Part shown: in pieces, positions 16,763 to 24,469 of the stretch | Layout of the letters: every line of letters begins with the position of its first letter | Position numbering within the stretch: the first letter of the stretch is position 1 | The notes under the pieces: model-generated | Told to the model about the DNA's origin: nothing | Database searches by the model: none | Seen by the model: only the letters and a program-made list of their open reading frames with translations | Translations under genes and position numbers: made by a program | Assembly: GCA_963820415.1 (NCBI GenBank) | Contig: CAWFZT010000011.1 | Location: 124,001 to 188,000 of the forward strand | Direction: 5' to 3' | DNA: 64,000 nt | Source: CAWFZT01 sp963820415 | GTDB lineage: Bacteria; Chloroflexota; Anaerolineae; Anaerolineales; Anaerolineaceae

Positions 16763-17239
16763 ATGAGACCAAAATTTCAATCGAAGCAGGAAGTGATAAT
16801 TAATGCCCCTTTGGAAAAAGTATGGGAATTTAATATGGACTTGTCAAAAATTGCAGAGTATCATCCGCGTGTAAATAAAGTTGACTTAATTTCGGGCAAC
16901 CAGTTTCGAGAAACTGGCGTATCTTATCAATGCCATTTAAAAGATGGGAAGAATACTTGTATTGAAAAAGATATTGAAATTGTTCCGATGCAAAAACTCG
17001 TTACCGTTTTTCCACAAGATACAATGGGGATCACGAAATTATTGCCTGACTATGTAGTAGAGTTAAACCTTTCAAAGATAGGGGATAACGCCACCAAAGT
17101 AGAAATGTCACATTTCTATTCAAGTTCAAAATTGATAGTGTGGTTGCTAAATTTCATCATAAAAAGAAAAATTGTACGAGAAACACAGGACACCTTAAAT
17201 GCTATGAAAAAAAGTATCGAATCTAATACTGGGCATTGA
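16763..17239 (+). CDS. SRPBCC (START/polyketide-cyclase-like) family protein, cassette gene
   Basis: A 158-residue protein with the SRPBCC pattern: KQEVIINAPLEKVWEFNMD at the start, YHPRVNKVDLISG, and a C-terminal helix after SHFYSSSKLIVWLLNF. This family binds hydrophobic ligands in a helix-grip fold. Base composition is much more AT-rich than the flanking genes, a sign of transfer. The stop lies 19 bp before an attC site and the gene sits between two integron core sites in the same orientation, so it is read as a mobile gene cassette. No RBS is obvious other than GAAGAAG near 16752. Confidence 0.75.
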   Translation: MRPKFQSKQEVIINAPLEKVWEFNMDLSKIAEYHPRVNKVDLISGNQFRETGVSYQCHLKDGKNTCIEKDIEIVPMQKLVTVFPQDTMGITKLLPDYVVELNLSKIGDNATKVEMSHFYSSSKLIVWLLNFIIKRKIVRETQDTLNAMKKSIESNTGH

Positions 17240-17258
17240 CAATGCATGCGAGCCTTTC

Positions 17259-17388
17259 GCCTAACAAAGCGTGCACTGGACGCTGGGGATTTTGCGGTCA
17301 TCCCAAGCAGTTTTCTACGCCTCCGCCTTTTTCCGCTCGGACGGCGTTCCCCCGTCCGCCCCAGCGCCAGTAACGCAAGCCGTTGGGC
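17259..17388 (+). other. attC site (59-base-element type) of an integron cassette
   Basis: R'' is GCCTAAC at 17259-17265 and R' is GTTGGGC at 17382-17388. The inner arms pair: CACTGGACGCTGGGG on the left matches the reverse complement of CCCCAGCGCCAGT on the right, with one unpaired base on the left, like the extrahelical bases used for strand choice by integron integrase. The total is 130 bp with a variable central region. It lies between two same-strand genes. Confidence 0.8.
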
Positions 17389-17464
17389 GGCTCTGCGTGC
17401 AGCCGTCGTTTTCAACCACATATACTCATCCCAACACCGGCGAATAAGCTTATGGAGAAAGTCA

Positions 17465-18214
17465 GTGAAAAACTATCAACCAGTCATGAGTTTTGGTGAG
17501 GATGTCGCAGCGATCTATGACGAAACCTCACAGCGTGGCGACGAGGCATCAACAGTCGCGTTTCTGGAGCAGTTGGCAAAAGGTGGTCCTGCGCTGGAGC
17601 TTGCAATCGGCACTGGACGAATTGCGCTGCCCTTGGCTGCTCGAGGAGTGAAAGTCGATGGCATCGATATTTCGCCAGCAATGGTGGCCAAGTTGCGTGG
17701 CAAGTCGGGAGGTGAAAATATTAAGGTTGCAATCGGAAACTTCGCCGACGTTGCAGTCTCAGGCACATATCGCTTGATCTACGTGGTGTTCAACACGTTG
17801 TTCAATCTGCTGACTTAAGACGAACAGGTGCGCTGCTTTGAGAATGTTGCGAGCCATCTCACGGAAGATGGTCTGTTTGTTGTGGAAGGAGGGGTGCCAG
17901 CCGAGTTTTACCACTTACGTAATAATCAATACGTTGATGCTGAAGCAATTGGAATTGACAATGTACGACTCGACGTTGCTCGGTTCGACCCAGTGAAGCA
18001 ACTGCTGGAAGAAACACATGTGACGCTTTCGAGTTCGGGTGTGCAATTGCACCCAATTGTCACGCGATATGCATGGCCATCTGAACTCGATCTAATGGCA
18101 CGTATTGCAGGCCTACAGCTGCAGGAACGCTGGTCAAGTTGGGACCGGGAACCATTTTTGGCTGCGAGTGGCAATTGCGTGTCTGTATATGCGTGCAAAG
18201 CCAAACCCAGATAG
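17465..18214 (+). pseudogene. SAM-dependent methyltransferase cassette gene with an internal stop
   Basis: The gene starts at GTG 17465 behind GGAG (ATG 17486 is an alternative). Motif I reads ALELAIGTGRIALPLA and is followed by VDGIDISPAMVAKLR, the class I methyltransferase signature. The frame is interrupted by TAA at 17816-17818 in FNLLT-stop-DEQVRCFENV and then continues uninterrupted to 18214 in the same frame. The family usually has Gln here, so CAA to TAA is the simplest change. A full product would be about 249 residues. GC content is lower than in most neighbours. Position between attC sites marks it as cassette 2. Substrate is unknown. Confidence 0.8.
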
Positions 18215-18228
18215 CCATTGCGTCTGCC

Positions 18229-18277
18229 GCCCAACACGGCGTGAAGCCGACCCGCCTACGGCGACGGGTATGCAGCG
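18229..18277 (+). other. Truncated attC site at the right end of the cassette region
   Basis: GCCCAAC at 18229-18235 fits R'' (RYYYAAC), and the flanking GCCGCCCAAC matches the complement of the cassette-2 left end near 17382-17391. A GC-rich hairpin follows (CCCGCCTACGGCGACGGG). No GTTRRRY is found before the convergent GNAT gene ends at 18278, so the right half appears lost. Confidence 0.5.
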
Positions 18278-19216
18278 TCAAAAGGTAATTTCGTAATCTT
18301 TTCGAAAAACCAGGACGTTACGGATTACCCGGAATCCCATCGAACGGTAGAGGGCGAAAGCGGTATTGCGGTAATTGTCAGTTTCGACGTGGATCTTCTG
18401 GGCGCCGCAGGCTTGCAACCGACGCAGGCATTCACTCAGCGCCACGCGTCCCAGGGCGTATTTGCGAAAATCCTTGTGACAGCCCAACGGCTCGATTTGG
18501 CCGGTGAACCTTGAAGCCGGGTGCTTATTTAGCCAGCCGATGCAAAAAGCCGCTAGGCGCCCGTCTGGGGCAGCCACCACCAGGTCGAGATCTGCTGCAT
18601 AGTCGGGGTGGCGCAGCGTGCGCAGGCGCCACTCGGTGGTCATATTTTTGGTCTCGAAGACTGAGCGGTGCAGCTCCACGTAAGCCTCGACTTCGCTGGC
18701 GCCGGCCAGGGGACACACGACAAAGCCGGGTGGGGGATGGTAGACCTGGACCGGCTGACTTCCCAACACCATCCACACCTTGGACCAGGAGTTTTCGCCC
18801 ACGTCAGCCTGGCAAACAAAGCCGGTAGCTTCCAGGTCGTGGATGCGCGCTTTCTGGCTTGGAAAAACGTTGATAAACCAGGCCGGGTGAGCGTCAGGCC
18901 GCCTGCCGGTGCCGGTAAGCTGGCGCGCCCGCTGGTCCGCCCAGGCCAGGATATGTTGGTGCAGATCGGGCCCTACTACTTGCGGGTGGTAGGCGTAGTC
19001 AACTGTCCAGAAGGGCATTTGCATAACGGCCCAGGCCTGCAGCTGGCCGTCTTCGGTGACCCACAGGGCCACGTTTTGCGGGTCATCGAAGGCCCACGAG
19101 CTGAGGCGGTAAGGCAGGTCGGCCACGTGAAGATTGCCGGAAGGGAAGTCCTTGACGAGGGCTGCCATGGTGTCTTTATCCACTTCACCCGAATAGCTGC
19201 GCTGAATGACCTGCAT
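18278..19216 (-). CDS. Tandem GNAT acetyltransferase (mycothiol-synthase-like layout)
   Basis: The 312-residue protein has two GNAT-like halves. The N-terminal half (NVALWVTEDGQLQAWAVMQ) is degenerate. The C-terminal half is more typical (RLAAFCIGWLNKHPASRFTG, EPLGCHKDFRKYALGRVAL, YRNTAFALYRSMGFRVIRN). The pyrophosphate-binding loop is C-H-K-D-F-R-K-Y-A-L-G, less glycine-rich than usual. The start is ATG 19216. Acceptor unknown. Its stop lies immediately beside the truncated attC, so the cassette region was probably joined here by a deletion. Confidence 0.75.
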   Translation of the reverse strand: MQVIQRSYSGEVDKDTMAALVKDFPSGNLHVADLPYRLSSWAFDDPQNVALWVTEDGQLQAWAVMQMPFWTVDYAYHPQVVGPDLHQHILAWADQRARQLTGTGRRPDAHPAWFINVFPSQKARIHDLEATGFVCQADVGENSWSKVWMVLGSQPVQVYHPPPGFVVCPLAGASEVEAYVELHRSVFETKNMTTEWRLRTLRHPDYAADLDLVVAAPDGRLAAFCIGWLNKHPASRFTGQIEPLGCHKDFRKYALGRVALSECLRRLQACGAQKIHVETDNYRNTAFALYRSMGFRVIRNVLVFRKDYEITF

Positions 19217-19283
19217 GATGATCTCTTCTAAACCAGTTCGTAATATTCAACCCCGAACTACCAAGTGTAGCAACTGGTAAAGG

Positions 19284-19312
19284 AATTGTATCAGAATATT
19301 TTTGATACAATT
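19284..19312. promoter_or_regulatory. Inverted repeat in a divergent promoter region
   Basis: AATTGTATCA at 19284-19293 and TGATACAATT at 19303-19312 form a perfect 10-bp inverted repeat with a 9-bp AT-rich spacer, between the divergent GNAT and racemase-family genes. It is a likely operator; the regulator is unknown. Confidence 0.55.
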
Positions 19313-19346
19313 GATTCGTCCATACATTCTTCAAACTGGAGGCTAG

Positions 19347-20039
19347 ATGGCTAAAAAGATCGGCATCCTGGGCGGACTGAGCCCCGAATTGACCGTGGAA
19401 TACTACCTGTACCTGACGCGCACTTACACCGAGCGCTACGGCAACTATGCTTACCCTGAAATCATCATCTACAGCGTCAGCTTCCAGCCTTACGTGGATT
19501 GGCCGGCCAGCGGGCGCTGGGACTTGATCGCCCAAGGCCTGAGCGAGGCGGCTCAGAAGCTGGAAGCGGCCGGGGCGGATTTCATCATCATCGCCGCCAA
19601 CACGATGCACCTGGTAATCGACCAGATCCGCGCCGCCGTGCACATCCCGGTGCTAAGCATCCTCGACGCGGTAGCCGATGCGGTGCTGGAGCGCGGCCTG
19701 CAAACGGTTGGCCTGCTGGGTACTATCTCGACCATGGAAAAGGGCTTTTACCAGGAGGCGCTGGCGCGGCGTGGCTTGAGCGTGCTGACCCCGGAGCCAG
19801 ACGAGCGGCGCTACGTGAGCGACGTCATTTACAACGAGCTGGTGGCGGGAAAGTTGCGGCCCGAAGCGCGCGCCCGCTACGTGGAAATCATCCAGCGCCT
19901 GGCCGACCATGGGGCGCAAGGGGTGATCCTGGGCTGCACGGAGATCCCCCTGCTGGTCAGCCAGGCGGACGCGGGCGTGCCGCTGTTCGACACCACCCGC
20001 ATCCACGCCGAAGCGGCGCTGGCGTATGCGTTGGGATGA
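19347..20039 (+). CDS. Aspartate/glutamate racemase family protein
   Basis: The 230-residue protein shows KKIGILGGLSPELTVEYY at the start and VILGCTEIPLLV near residues 193-204, with Cys197 in the second catalytic position. The first catalytic position lies in AANTMH (residues 83-88), where Ala84 replaces the Cys of the classic CNTAH motif. Family members such as YgeA also vary at this position. Amino-acid racemisation is therefore possible but not assured. ATG 19347 follows GGAGG. The next gene is convergent, 6 bp away. Confidence 0.8.
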   Translation: MAKKIGILGGLSPELTVEYYLYLTRTYTERYGNYAYPEIIIYSVSFQPYVDWPASGRWDLIAQGLSEAAQKLEAAGADFIIIAANTMHLVIDQIRAAVHIPVLSILDAVADAVLERGLQTVGLLGTISTMEKGFYQEALARRGLSVLTPEPDERRYVSDVIYNELVAGKLRPEARARYVEIIQRLADHGAQGVILGCTEIPLLVSQADAGVPLFDTTRIHAEAALAYALG

Positions 20040-20045
20040 AAGCCG

Positions 20046-21113
20046 TCACGCGCCCAAAATATGTTTGAACCCCTGGGCGTAATAGCGCTCACGCCAGGCG
20101 GGCGTGTCGGGGGTTTGGCCGCGGGCGCGCGCCATGCGGTAAGCCAGCAGGGCAGCTGGCGGAACCAGGGCCAGCGAAGCAAAGGAGTCGTAAACAGGCG
20201 CCTCGACGGGCAGGTGCCAGTCGCCGGTGGCGTAGGCCTGCGGGCCAATTTCGATCAGGCGCGCCCCCCACGCATGGTAAAGACGGGCGTTGCCGGCCGT
20301 ATCTTCATCGCGCACGTGGCCTGAATACAGGGCGGTGCAAAAGCAGCCCGGGCCGACGAGGGTAGCCGGGCCGGTCGCCATCTCCCAGGTCTCGCTGCCC
20401 TCGGCGTGTAAAAGGGCCATTTCTTTCATCTTCAGGGCGCTTTCCAAGGCTGCCGCGTAGGCATTCCCGGCCCCAAAGTAGAAAGCGTGCTGGTAGTCTT
20501 TCAGCTCGGCCACGATGCCCGGCACGCGCTCTTCGGCGGTCTCGATGGCGTCTGCGCAGCGCTCGGCGCTCTTGCCCAGGTCGGTGAAATACTCCGGGGA
20601 GGCTTCGAAAAACTCCAGCAGGAGCAGGTGGATGGCCGTCAGCGTGCTGGCGTAAGTCTTGGTCATCACCGGCACCTGGCTGGGCCCGCCGCTGGTGAGC
20701 AGGATGTAATCCGCCAGGTGCGTGATCGAAGAATCCGGCACATGGGTGATGCCAATGCGCAGGCAGCGGTCGCAGATGCGGTTGAATACCGAGAGCACGT
20801 CGCGGAATTCACCCGAGGCCGACACGCCCACAACGATATCCTGCGGGTTGAGATAGGGGGTGAAGTGGCGAAAATCCCCGGCGGGCATGGCGATTACCAG
20901 CGGGTCGTCTTCGCCGGCCAGCAGCCGGGCAGTGTAGGTAGCCGCCAGGCTGGAATACAGCGAGGTGCCGTTGCCAATCAGGTAAATACGCCGTACGCCG
21001 CGCGTGCGCATGGCGGATGCCGCAGCGGCAGCATCCGCACGCGTTTCTTCCAGCGTGGAGCGTATGGCGGCGGGGGTTTCGTGGATCTCAGCAGGAATCA
21101 GTTCTGGGGTCAT
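20046..21113 (-). CDS. SIS-domain sugar-phosphate isomerase/deaminase (AgaS/GlmS-C-like)
   Basis: A 355-residue protein with two SIS domains. The first reads GVRRIYLIGNGTSLYSSLAA, with the Ser/Thr sugar-phosphate loop, and VGVSASGEFRDVLSVF. The second reads HAFYFGAGNAYAAALESALKM and EMALLHAEGSETWEMATGP, the catalytic Glu/His region. Such proteins isomerise or deaminate amino-sugar or keto-sugar phosphates in the cytoplasm. It is encoded just downstream of the DeoR-type regulator on the same strand and opposite a PfkB-GatZ-LacD operon. It would fit as the step making the keto-hexose phosphate, for example tagatose-6-phosphate from galactosamine-6-phosphate. The substrate is inferred from context only. 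Confidence 0.8.
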   Translation of the reverse strand: MTPELIPAEIHETPAAIRSTLEETRADAAAAASAMRTRGVRRIYLIGNGTSLYSSLAATYTARLLAGEDDPLVIAMPAGDFRHFTPYLNPQDIVVGVSASGEFRDVLSVFNRICDRCLRIGITHVPDSSITHLADYILLTSGGPSQVPVMTKTYASTLTAIHLLLLEFFEASPEYFTDLGKSAERCADAIETAEERVPGIVAELKDYQHAFYFGAGNAYAAALESALKMKEMALLHAEGSETWEMATGPATLVGPGCFCTALYSGHVRDEDTAGNARLYHAWGARLIEIGPQAYATGDWHLPVEAPVYDSFASLALVPPAALLAYRMARARGQTPDTPAWRERYYAQGFKHILGA

Positions 21114-21151
21114 GGGTAGTCTCCTGTAGATATGCTAAACAACCATTATAT

Positions 21152-21967
21152 TCACATGGTGCGCGCACCATGCGCTCGGAACGTCTTGAGCTGTTCGGGC
21201 GAAATTTCTGACCCGGTGATCAGGGTGTGCACTTTGCTCAGTGGCAGCACCAGAGTGGCTGCCACCCGACCTAACTTGCTGTGGTCGGCCAGGACGATCA
21301 CCTGCGAAGCGGCATCGGCCAGGGCGCGGTCGGTGCTGACCTCCACCATCTGGCCGTGCGTCAACCCATGCTGGGCGCTGACGGCCTGGATGCTGAAGAA
21401 CAGCTTGTCGGCGCGCACTTGCTGCACCCCCCATTCGGTCAAGAGCCCATGCAAGGTCTGCTCGCCGGAGCGCACGCGCCCGCCCAGGATGATTAGCTCG
21501 ATGCCGGGTTTATCCAGCAAGGCATTGGCCACGCGCAGCGAGTTGGTGATGGCGGTCAGATGGCGCTGCCCGGGCAGCAGGTAGGCCAGCTCGAGGATGG
21601 TGGTGCCTCCGGTGAGGAAGATTGTCTCCCCATTCTGGATCAGGCCCAGGGCCGCTATGGCGATGCGCTGCTTCTCTTCACGGTTGGCCAGCATGCGCAG
21701 TGTAAAAGGCATTTCCGCCCCGGGCGACCCTGGCGCCTCTACCCTACCGGCCACCAGGCGCACCACCCCCGCTTCTTGCAGCTCACGCAGGTCGCGCCGC
21801 AGGGTCGATGCGCTGACGCCCAGGCGTTTCGCCAGCTCATTCAATGGGATGGCGCTGCCGCCTTGTATGCTGCCCTGCACGCTGCCTTGCATGCTGCCCT
21901 GCAGCATACGCAGCACATCCATTTTTCGTTCGGCGTGTTTATCAGTTGAAGACGGGTGCGTACTCAT
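21152..21967 (-). CDS. DeoR family transcriptional regulator
   Basis: The 271-residue protein has an N-terminal winged helix (IPLNELAKRLGVSASTLRRDLRELQ) and a C-terminal sugar-phosphate sensor (ETIFLTGGTTILELAYLL, LTAITNSLRVANALL, ELIILGGRVRSGEQTLHG, DRALADAASQVIVLADHSK). Such repressors bind DNA and are released by a phosphorylated sugar. Between the first helix and the wing lies a repetitive linker (GSMQGSVQGSIQGG) encoded by 12-bp repeats at 21862-21909. It faces the PfkB operon across a gap containing a perfect inverted repeat, its probable operator, and should control both directions. Confidence 0.85.
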   Translation of the reverse strand: MSTHPSSTDKHAERKMDVLRMLQGSMQGSVQGSIQGGSAIPLNELAKRLGVSASTLRRDLRELQEAGVVRLVAGRVEAPGSPGAEMPFTLRMLANREEKQRIAIAALGLIQNGETIFLTGGTTILELAYLLPGQRHLTAITNSLRVANALLDKPGIELIILGGRVRSGEQTLHGLLTEWGVQQVRADKLFFSIQAVSAQHGLTHGQMVEVSTDRALADAASQVIVLADHSKLGRVAATLVLPLSKVHTLITGSEISPEQLKTFRAHGARTM

Positions 21968-22026
21968 AGAAGATAACTCATTCTATATGTTATTGATAAA
22001 AATGTCAATTATTTTGGAAATATTGT

Positions 22027-22057
22027 TATATTTTACCATGTTTTATGGTAAAATATA
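22027..22057. promoter_or_regulatory. 13-bp inverted repeat, probable DeoR operator
   Basis: TATATTTTACCAT (22027-22039) and ATGGTAAAATATA (22045-22057) are exact reverse complements with a 5-nt spacer. The site lies between the divergent regulator and PfkB genes and overlaps -10-like sequences (TAAAAT), as expected of a repressor site. Confidence 0.7.
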
Positions 22058-22132
22058 AACGGTGCTTATTGGGATTTACTTTGGAAGGCCCCATTCCGAG
22101 GATTCTAAAAGAGCCGAAATCATGGAGGCCGC

Positions 22133-23062
22133 ATGGATAAACCTTTCGATGTGCTGGTGGTGGGAGAGCTCAATCCCGACCTGGTGCTGACCGGCGACGT
22201 GGCCCCGGCTGCCGGGCAGGTAGAGAAAATTATCGAAGACGCCAGCCTGGTGCTGGGCAGTTCTTCGGGCATCTTCGCCTGCGGGGCGGCGCGCCTGGGG
22301 CTGAAGGTTTCCTTCACCGGCAAGACCGGCGCGGACGGTTTTGGCGATTTCCTGTGGGGCGAACTGCGCCAGCGCGGCATCGACACGCGCGGCGCGGTGG
22401 TAGACTCATCCACGCGCACCGGCATCAGTGTGATCCTCAAGCACGGCCATGACCGCACAATCCTCACCTACCTGGGTGCGATCAGCGAGCTGCGCCTGGA
22501 TGAAATCGACCCGGCCCTGTTCAGCCAGGCGCGCCACCTGCACATCGGGGCTTACTTCCTGCTCACCCGCCTGATGCCGGATGTGCCGCGCCTGCTAAAA
22601 ATGGCTAAAGCCGCCGGGATGACCATCTCGCTGGATACCAACTATGACCCGGCAGAAAAGTGGACCACCGGCATGGACCAGGTGCTGGAACTGGTGGATG
22701 TGTTCCTACCCAACGAAACCGAGGCATGCAATATTTCCGGCGAGCCGCAGCTTGAAGACGCCCTGGACAATCTGTCCCGGCGGGTCAAGGTGGTGGCGGC
22801 CAAACTGGGCGAGCAGGGCGCCGAGGCCCGGCGCGGCCGCCAGGCTGTGCGCGTGCCGGTTTACCCTGCCCGGGTGGTGGATACGGTCGGGGCAGGCGAT
22901 TCGTTCGACGCCGGCTTCCTGTTCGGCTGGCTGGCGGGTTGGGAGTTGGAGCGCTGCCTGCGCCTGGGATCGGCCTGCGGGTCGCTCTCGACCCGCGCGG
23001 CCGGAGGCACCGCCGCCCAACCAACGCTGGCGGAGGCCATGAAATTGATGAACCAACGATAA
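22133..23062 (+). CDS. PfkB family carbohydrate kinase
   Basis: The 309-residue kinase starts at ATG 22133 behind GGAGG. It has the first PfkB signature region (GSSSGIFACGAARLGLKVSF) and the second (DTVGAGDSFDAGFLFGWLAG) with the catalytic Asp and anion hole. The acceptor-binding lid is normal and length is typical of ribokinase/2-keto-3-deoxygluconate/tagatose-6-phosphate kinases. Followed in the same direction by GatZ/KbaZ and an aldolase of the LacD type, it most likely phosphorylates a hexose phosphate (such as tagatose-6-phosphate) to a bisphosphate, but this is inferred from neighbours. Confidence 0.85.
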   Translation: MDKPFDVLVVGELNPDLVLTGDVAPAAGQVEKIIEDASLVLGSSSGIFACGAARLGLKVSFTGKTGADGFGDFLWGELRQRGIDTRGAVVDSSTRTGISVILKHGHDRTILTYLGAISELRLDEIDPALFSQARHLHIGAYFLLTRLMPDVPRLLKMAKAAGMTISLDTNYDPAEKWTTGMDQVLELVDVFLPNETEACNISGEPQLEDALDNLSRRVKVVAAKLGEQGAEARRGRQAVRVPVYPARVVDTVGAGDSFDAGFLFGWLAGWELERCLRLGSACGSLSTRAAGGTAAQPTLAEAMKLMNQR

Positions 23063-23065
23063 ATA

Positions 23066-23167
23066 TTCACCGTAAAGAAACAACGCTCTTCAGCGCACCC
23101 GAAGGGGTGAGGACGCAAAGAGAATCATTATAAAGAACCTTCGCGATCTTCGTTTCTTTGCAGTGAA
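23066..23167. repeat. Inverted repeat between PfkB and GatZ genes
   Basis: TTCACCGTAAAGAAAC (23066-23081) and GTTTCTTTGCAGTGAA (23152-23167) pair at 14 of 16 positions around about 70 bp. It could reduce transcription into the two aldolase-type genes or be a dispersed repeat. Confidence 0.55.
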
Positions 23168-23185
23168 ATCTCTTTTGGAGGGTTT

Positions 23186-24418
23186 ATGGTAGACCTGAAG
23201 ACATTACTCAAACAGATAGCCTCATTACGCCAGCAGGGTGGCAAGCCCGTAACCTTGCTGGCCGCCTGCCCGAATTCGGCGGCAGTGCTCGAAGCGGCGG
23301 TCAAATGCGCCGCGGTAAACAACACCCCTATGCTGTTCGCCGCCACGCTCAATCAGGTCGACCGCGACGGAGGCTACACACGCTGGACGCCGGCCGAGTT
23401 CGTCCGCCAGATGCAGGCTTTTGCCGAAAAATACGCCTGGGAGGGCCCACTCTATCCCTGCCTTGACCACGGCGGACCGTGGCTGAAAGACCGCCACACC
23501 CTGGACGGACTGTCCTTCGAGCAAACCTTCCAGGAGGTCAAACTCTCGCTGACCGCCTGCCTGGAGGCCGGCTACCAGTTGCTGCACATCGACCCGACCG
23601 TCGACCGCAGCCTGCCGCACGGCGCGCCGGTGCCGGTCGAGATGGTGGTGGCCCGCACCGTTGAGCTGATCGCTCACGCCGAAAACGAACGGCGGCGCCT
23701 GGGCCTTCCGGAGGTGGTTTACGAGGTGGGCACGGAGGAAGTGCACGGCGGCCTGGTAGATTTCGCTAACTTCAATGCCTTTCTGGTTGGCCTGCGCCAG
23801 GGGCTGGAGCAGCGCGACCTGGGCCAGGCCTGGCCGGGCTTCGTCGTCGCCAGGGTCGGCACAGACCTGGCGACCACCTTCTTCGACCCCGAGGTAGCCC
23901 GATGGGCCGTCGAGACGGCCGCCCCCTATGGCTCGCTGATCAAGGGACATTACACCGATTGGGTCGAGAACCCGCAGGCCTACCCGGCCAGCGGAATGGG
24001 CGGCGCCAACGTTGGGCCGGAGTTCACCGCTGAGGAAGTGCGCGCCCTGCAGCGGCTGTGCGAAACGGAAAGCGAGCTGCGCCACCAGGAACCACAGATT
24101 AAATTGTCGCACTTCATGCAGGTGCTGGAACAAGCCGTGGTCGATTCGGGGCGCTGGAAGAAATGGCTCGAACCGGGCGAAAAGGGCCTGGAGTTCCACC
24201 GCCTGGGGCCGGCCCGCCGCACCTGGCTGGTAGAAACCGGAGCGCGCTACATCTGGACCGAGCCGGCGGTAGAGGATGCCCGCCTGAAGCTGTATAATAA
24301 TTTGCACGCTGTGATGCCCGACCCGCATGAGTTTGTGGTCGACCGCATCGTCGCTATCATGGACAAATACGTGGACGCATTCAACCTGATGGATTTGTTG
24401 GGTCATCTGGGGAACTAG
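23186..24418 (+). CDS. GatZ/KbaZ family protein (class II tagatose-bisphosphate aldolase, non-catalytic subunit type)
   Basis: The 410-residue protein shows family blocks PVTLLAACPNSAAVLEAAVK, WEGPLYPCLDHGGPWLKDR, HIDPTVDRSLPHGAPVP and EVVYEVGTEEVHGGLVDF. In enterobacteria GatZ and KbaZ stabilise the GatY/KbaY aldolase. No GatY/KbaY is present here; instead a class I LacD-type aldolase follows 51 bp downstream. It may therefore have its own activity (kinase or aldolase-related) or be an epimerase-like enzyme. GGAGGG precedes ATG 23186. Confidence 0.8.
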   Translation: MVDLKTLLKQIASLRQQGGKPVTLLAACPNSAAVLEAAVKCAAVNNTPMLFAATLNQVDRDGGYTRWTPAEFVRQMQAFAEKYAWEGPLYPCLDHGGPWLKDRHTLDGLSFEQTFQEVKLSLTACLEAGYQLLHIDPTVDRSLPHGAPVPVEMVVARTVELIAHAENERRRLGLPEVVYEVGTEEVHGGLVDFANFNAFLVGLRQGLEQRDLGQAWPGFVVARVGTDLATTFFDPEVARWAVETAAPYGSLIKGHYTDWVENPQAYPASGMGGANVGPEFTAEEVRALQRLCETESELRHQEPQIKLSHFMQVLEQAVVDSGRWKKWLEPGEKGLEFHRLGPARRTWLVETGARYIWTEPAVEDARLKLYNNLHAVMPDPHEFVVDRIVAIMDKYVDAFNLMDLLGHLGN

Positions 24419-24469
24419 TTATCAGTCGTCATTCAACTCTTTCTACCAACTCTACGGAGGAGTGAGAAC

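Noticed and set aside
23225..24406. 393-codon minus-strand open frame over the GatZ gene
   Set aside because: Antisense shadow; GatZ/KbaZ motifs are on the plus strand with an RBS.
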